Assembly (NCBI GenBank): GCA_021849435.1 | Contig: JAJZSX010000101.1 | Coordinates: 1 to 8,026, forward strand | Source: Actinomycetes bacterium | GTDB taxonomy: Bacteria > Actinomycetota > Acidimicrobiia > Acidimicrobiales > RAAP-2 | Reading direction: 5' to 3' | DNA: 8,026 nucleotides | Shown here: positions 6,545-8,026 of the stretch, piece by piece | Layout: each line of letters starts with the position of its first letter | Position numbering within the stretch: position 1 is the stretch's first letter | Program-made: the position numbers and the translations under genes | The notes under the pieces: generated by a model | The model's input: the letters and a program-made list of their open reading frames with translations, nothing else | Database searches by the model: none | Told to the model about the DNA's origin: nothing

Positions 6545-6560
6545 CTAGTTCTAGTGTACA
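6545..6560. promoter_or_regulatory. Overlapping divergent -10 boxes with CTAG and TGTACA dyads
   Basis: On the minus strand TACACT (6558-6553) is 8 bases before ATG 6544, consistent with leaderless transcription of the regulator. On the plus strand TAGTGT (6552-6557) is a TANNNT box that could serve the rightward genes. The two boxes occupy the same bases, so only one polymerase could use the site at a time. The sequence also contains CTAGTTCTAG (6545-6554) and palindromic TGTACA (6555-6560), either of which could be an operator half. No good -35 match was found on either strand. Confidence 0.4.
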
Positions 6561-6572
6561 GTGGTGTCGCGG

Positions 6573-6623
6573 TCCTTGTGGAGTTGACTGCTCATTATTC
6601 GTACATCACAAACTCCACGAGGA
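6573..6623 (+). promoter_or_regulatory. 13-bp hairpin covering the ribosome binding site of the 50-residue ORF
   Basis: TCCTTGTGGAGTT (6573-6585) pairs with AACTCCACGAGGA (6611-6623). Twelve pairs are Watson-Crick and one is U-G; the loop is 25 bases. The 3' arm includes five of the six bases of the GAGGAG ribosome binding site (6619-6624) of the ATG at 6629. The folded message should block initiation, and anything opening the stem would allow it. A DNA-level role as a widely spaced operator is the alternative. Confidence 0.5.
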
Positions 6624-6628
6624 GCATC

Positions 6629-6781
6629 ATGCGAAAACGACGGAAATCCCTACTAGATGGCATTGACACGCGATGGGCGCCAGTTGACACCGACGTCCCC
6701 ACTGGGCGGCGTCATACCGATGACCCGTGCTGTGCGCATTTCGTTGGCGACTCCTCGCCTGTAGCGCTCATCGCGCACTGA
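6629..6781 (+). CDS. Possible 50-residue protein divergent from the regulator
   Basis: The frame has a very good ribosome binding site (GAGGAG, 4 bases before ATG 6629) and ends at TGA 6779-6781. The N-terminus is strongly basic (MRKRRKSLLDGIDTRW); the rest is hydrophilic with a Cys-Cys pair (residues 34-35) and a hydrophobic end VALIAH. No membrane helix, no family recognised. Evidence that it is real rests on the ribosome binding site and the position opposite the regulator. Against it are its short length and absence of a recognisable domain. It could equally be a regulatory leader peptide. Its initiation region lies in the 13-bp hairpin at 6573-6623. Confidence 0.4.
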   Translation: MRKRRKSLLDGIDTRWAPVDTDVPTGRRHTDDPCCAHFVGDSSPVALIAH

Positions 6782-6852
6782 TTCGACCACCTAGACGTCA
6801 TTCCTGTCCTAGCACCGCCTTGCTCATCGCAGGCAAGTCTGATTCCGCTTCC

Positions 6853-6865
6853 GGGCGCCACGCCC
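6853..6865 (+). terminator. Short GC hairpin after the 50-residue ORF
   Basis: GGGCG and CGCCC are 5-bp perfect arms around CCA, with no U-tract. A second small hairpin, CTTGC...GCAAG (6819-6837), lies just before it. Both are weak; they are the only terminator-like structures between this ORF and the iron permease gene. Confidence 0.2.
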
Positions 6866-6928
6866 AGGTGGTCGTATGAGCGGAGTCGGGCGACAGTCAT
6901 CATCCGCCCCCAACGATCGTCAGGGACT

Positions 6929-7333
6929 ATGAACACAATCGAAAGCAACGTCGCCATGCGACGCGTCAGCAGGATCTTGCAGTGGGTCGGCGGCTTCACG
7001 TCTCGATCCAGTGTCGCGGCCACCATGGCGATCGTGATGTTGGCATTCCTCGTATCAATGTCGATCGCCGGTTTCCCCACTCGTTGGCAGACCGACATGT
7101 CCACGACAGCCGAATCGATCACGTTGGTCATGCTGTTCGTGATCCAGCACACGCAGAGTCGCCAACAAATCGCCCTGCAACTGAAATTGGATGAGCTCAT
7201 TCGGTCGTCGCCGCATGCCGACGACCACCTCGTGCACATCGAATTAGCGGCGGACGCGGAGTTGATCGAACGTGAACAGGGTCAAGTCGCACACCACGAG
7301 TCGCTGCGAGAAGCGCTCGCGAGCGACGAGTGA
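6929..7333 (+). CDS. Low-affinity iron permease family membrane protein
   Basis: This 134-residue inner-membrane protein matches the low-affinity iron permease family in length, layout and the motif QHTQSRQQIALQLKLDELIR (about residues 73-92), which follows the second membrane segment. Hydrophobic segments are at about residues 30-49 (AATMAIVMLAFLVSMSIAGF) and 58-73 (STTAESITLVMLFVIQ). The C-terminal 40 residues are acidic and His-containing. The family name comes from a fungal low-affinity Fe(II) transporter; whether bacterial members carry iron is not firmly established. A modest AGGGA lies 5 bases before ATG 6929; ATG 6956 is a possible alternative without a better site. I see no IdeR/DtxR-type iron box upstream, so iron control is not supported here. 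It is flanked by intergenic gaps and seems to be a single-gene unit. Confidence 0.82.
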   Translation: MNTIESNVAMRRVSRILQWVGGFTSRSSVAATMAIVMLAFLVSMSIAGFPTRWQTDMSTTAESITLVMLFVIQHTQSRQQIALQLKLDELIRSSPHADDHLVHIELAADAELIEREQGQVAHHESLREALASDE

Positions 7334-7375
7334 CGAGACCTTCCAGCACCTTGGGACCACCTTGACACCGCGGAG

Positions 7376-7426
7376 CGATGAATCGAAACGTCCCAGGAAT
7401 TCGTTTCCTGCGCCAAGAATTCATCG
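7376..7426 (+). terminator. Nested hairpin 43 bases after the iron permease stop
   Basis: The outer arms are CGATGAAT (7376-7383) and ATTCATCG (7419-7426), a perfect 8 bp. Inside, two stems compete: GAAACG/CGTTTC (7385-7390 with 7402-7407) and CAGGAA/TTCCTG (7394-7399 with 7405-7410). No U-tract follows. It may be a terminator, a 3' stabilising structure or part of a small RNA. Confidence 0.35.
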
Positions 7427-7495
7427 GCAGAAATGCGCACCGTTGACACTTCTGACCGACGAAACTACCTCGTGGCCTGTGACACAAGCGACACT

Positions 7496-7524
7496 CACCA
7501 AAGACTGTGGGTGTTGATTTGGTG
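7496..7524. repeat. 7-bp inverted repeat CACCAAA...TTTGGTG
   Basis: Perfect arms at 7496-7502 and 7518-7524 with a 15-base spacer. An alternative pairing, ACACTC (7491-7496) with GGGTGT (7509-7514), overlaps it. Possible RNA structure or operator; function unknown. Confidence 0.3.
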
Positions 7525-7647
7525 GACCTTGAAGGACACAATAGGGACCGAAAACACCCGGCATTGAGGACTTTCACTGGCTGATGAGCGATTCGCCCAC
7601 CTCAACCACTGGCGAAGGCAGTCGCGCTCTGACCTGGTGATCCAGGC

Positions 7648-7684
7648 CGTAGCAACTTGTCGCAAACTGTGCTACGATTTTCTC
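7648..7684 (+). promoter_or_regulatory. Leaderless antitoxin promoter with an overlapping dyad
   Basis: TACGAT (7673-7678) fits a TANNNT -10 box and is 6 bases before GTG 7685, so the transcript should begin at or next to the start codon. Perfect arms CGTAGCA (7648-7654) and TGCTACG (7670-7676) enclose 15 bases, and the right arm covers the first four bases of the -10 box. A bound repressor there would block transcription. This fits the known autorepression of Phd-type operons; the specific site is inference. Confidence 0.55.
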
Positions 7685-7933
7685 GTGACCAAGACCATCG
7701 CGCAGCGTGAACTGCGCAATGACAACGCCAAGGTGATCGATGAAGTAGTTGCTGGCGAAAGTTTCGTCGTAACCCGCAATGGAGTCCCCGTCGCCGAATT
7801 GCTCCCTCTTCGTTCGCTACGACGCACGGTGGTGCCCAAATCCAGCATCGCAATGTTCATTGATACTGGGCGCCGTATCGATGCGAAACTTTTTCGGGCC
7901 GACCTCGACCACCTCATCAACCAGGATCTCTAG
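7685..7933 (+). CDS. Phd/YefM-family antitoxin
   Basis: This 82-residue protein is the antitoxin of a type II toxin-antitoxin pair. The N-terminal DNA-binding domain reads TIAQRELRNDNAKVIDEVVA (4-23), followed by GESFVVTRNGVPVAELLPL (24-42), the standard Phd/YefM fold. The C-terminus (about 55-82) ends DAKLFRADLDHLINQDL, an amphipathic toxin-binding tail typical of antitoxins paired with PIN toxins. GTG 7685 was chosen over an in-frame ATG at 7637 because homologous proteins begin at this point, a -10 box sits 6 bases before it, and the upstream frame would run through the dyad. There is no ribosome binding site, as expected for a leaderless gene. The toxin ATG follows its TAG stop with no gap. 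Such pairs are often annotated vapB even when the antitoxin is of the Phd type. Confidence 0.88.
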   Translation: MTKTIAQRELRNDNAKVIDEVVAGESFVVTRNGVPVAELLPLRSLRRTVVPKSSIAMFIDTGRRIDAKLFRADLDHLINQDL

Positions 7934-8026
7934 ATGACTACGGGGCTACTTGACACCTCAGTGGTCATCGACTGGCAAGATCCTTCGGTCCAAAGAGCCC
8001 TACCTGAAGAGATTGCCGTCAGAGAT
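7934..8026 (+). CDS. vapC: PIN-domain toxin (VapC-like), cut by the right edge
   Basis: The first 31 codons are present, beginning MTTGLLDTSVVIDWQDPSVQ. The LLDTSVVID stretch is the first beta strand and turn of PIN-domain ribonucleases, with D7 the first metal-binding catalytic Asp. VapC toxins cut RNA, often tRNA or rRNA, and are held inactive by the cognate antitoxin. The remaining acidic residues lie outside the window, so activity cannot be judged. The ATG directly follows the antitoxin's TAG, so the two genes share one message. Confidence 0.85.
   Translation, partial: MTTGLLDTSVVIDWQDPSVQRALPEEIAVRD

Larger units (their letters stand above)
7334..7647. other. Non-coding stretch with many inverted repeats before the toxin-antitoxin genes
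   Basis: No frame here has a ribosome binding site plus recognisable protein sequence. It contains inverted repeats at 7376-7426, 7496-7524, TTCGCC/GGCGAA (7592-7616) and CCTGG/CCAGG (7633-7646). I found no tRNA, no U-tract terminator and no obvious promoter. It could carry the terminator of the iron permease gene, a small structured RNA, or protein sites for the downstream operon. Confidence 0.45.

Noticed and set aside
6662..6690. Two TTGACAC repeats inside the 50-residue ORF, possible -35 boxes
   Set aside because: No TANNNT box lies at suitable spacing with a plausible downstream start, so promoter activity is unsupported.
6784..6874. Perfect 9-bp inverted repeat CGACCACCT / AGGTGGTCG
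   Set aside because: The arms are 73 bases apart and CGACCACCT also occurs within the iron permease and antitoxin genes as Asp-His-Leu codons, so it is probably coincidence.
6882..6928. Possible iron-responsive operator before the iron permease gene
   Set aside because: Nothing resembling an IdeR/DtxR-type palindrome is present.
7511..7567. Short frame VLIWWTLKDT with tandem Trp codons, like an attenuation leader
   Set aside because: There is no ribosome binding site and no tryptophan-related gene downstream; the next genes are a toxin-antitoxin pair.
7197..7577. Minus-strand frame with two CxxC pairs resembling a zinc ribbon
   Set aside because: It starts at a GTG without a ribosome binding site, runs antisense through the end of the iron permease gene, and has low-complexity Arg-rich sequence elsewhere.
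7579..7600. CTGATGAG, resembling the hammerhead ribozyme core
   Set aside because: The required GAAA block after a second stem is missing nearby, and no flanking helices close the junction.

Overview
The window looks like chromosomal DNA from an actinobacterium. Three things point that way. There are two GAF-ANTAR proteins, an architecture concentrated in Actinobacteria. There is a short winged-helix regulator of the W-x-F-L-T-x-H-A type common in that phylum. At least two genes appear to start leaderless, with a TANNNT -10 box 6-8 bases before the start codon. Base composition is moderately GC-rich. An Acidimicrobiia-like lineage is a guess; nothing here fixes the genus. I see no rRNA, tRNA, CRISPR array or insertion sequence.

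Left and centre, positions 1-6544, all genes on the minus strand. Read in the direction of transcription (right to left) the order is: a winged-helix regulator (6544-6179); a 63-residue single-pass membrane protein (6046-5855); a GT4 glycosyltransferase (5658-4519); an all-helical, toroid-like protein (4522-3503); a GH130 glycosidase/phosphorylase (3506-2025); GAF-ANTAR protein 2 (1973-1194); GAF-ANTAR protein 1 (1109-369); and the first 22 codons of an unidentified gene leaving the left edge (68-1). The three carbohydrate genes are joined by two ATGA stop/start overlaps, so they are almost certainly one translationally coupled unit. The two GAF-ANTAR genes follow after 51 and 84 bases and may belong to the same transcript. 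The simplest reading is a cytoplasmic pathway that makes and recycles a small, probably mannose-type, glycoside or glycan, linked to two ligand-sensing RNA-binding (antitermination-type) regulators. Substrate and product cannot be read from the sequence.

Right, 6545-8026, genes on the plus strand. A divergent region with overlapping -10 boxes separates the regulator from a possible 50-residue ORF. That ORF's Shine-Dalgarno sequence lies inside a 13-bp inverted repeat. Next comes a low-affinity iron permease family membrane protein (6929-7333). A roughly 350-base intergenic stretch rich in inverted repeats follows. The window ends with a Phd/YefM-type antitoxin (7685-7933), apparently leaderless with a dyad over its -10 box, and the start of a PIN-domain (VapC-like) toxin cut by the right edge.

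Most worth a second look are the GT4-toroid-GH130 unit with its two ANTAR regulators, the hairpin over the ribosome binding site of the 50-residue ORF, and the paired dyads sharing CGATGT/ACATCG arms at the left edge.
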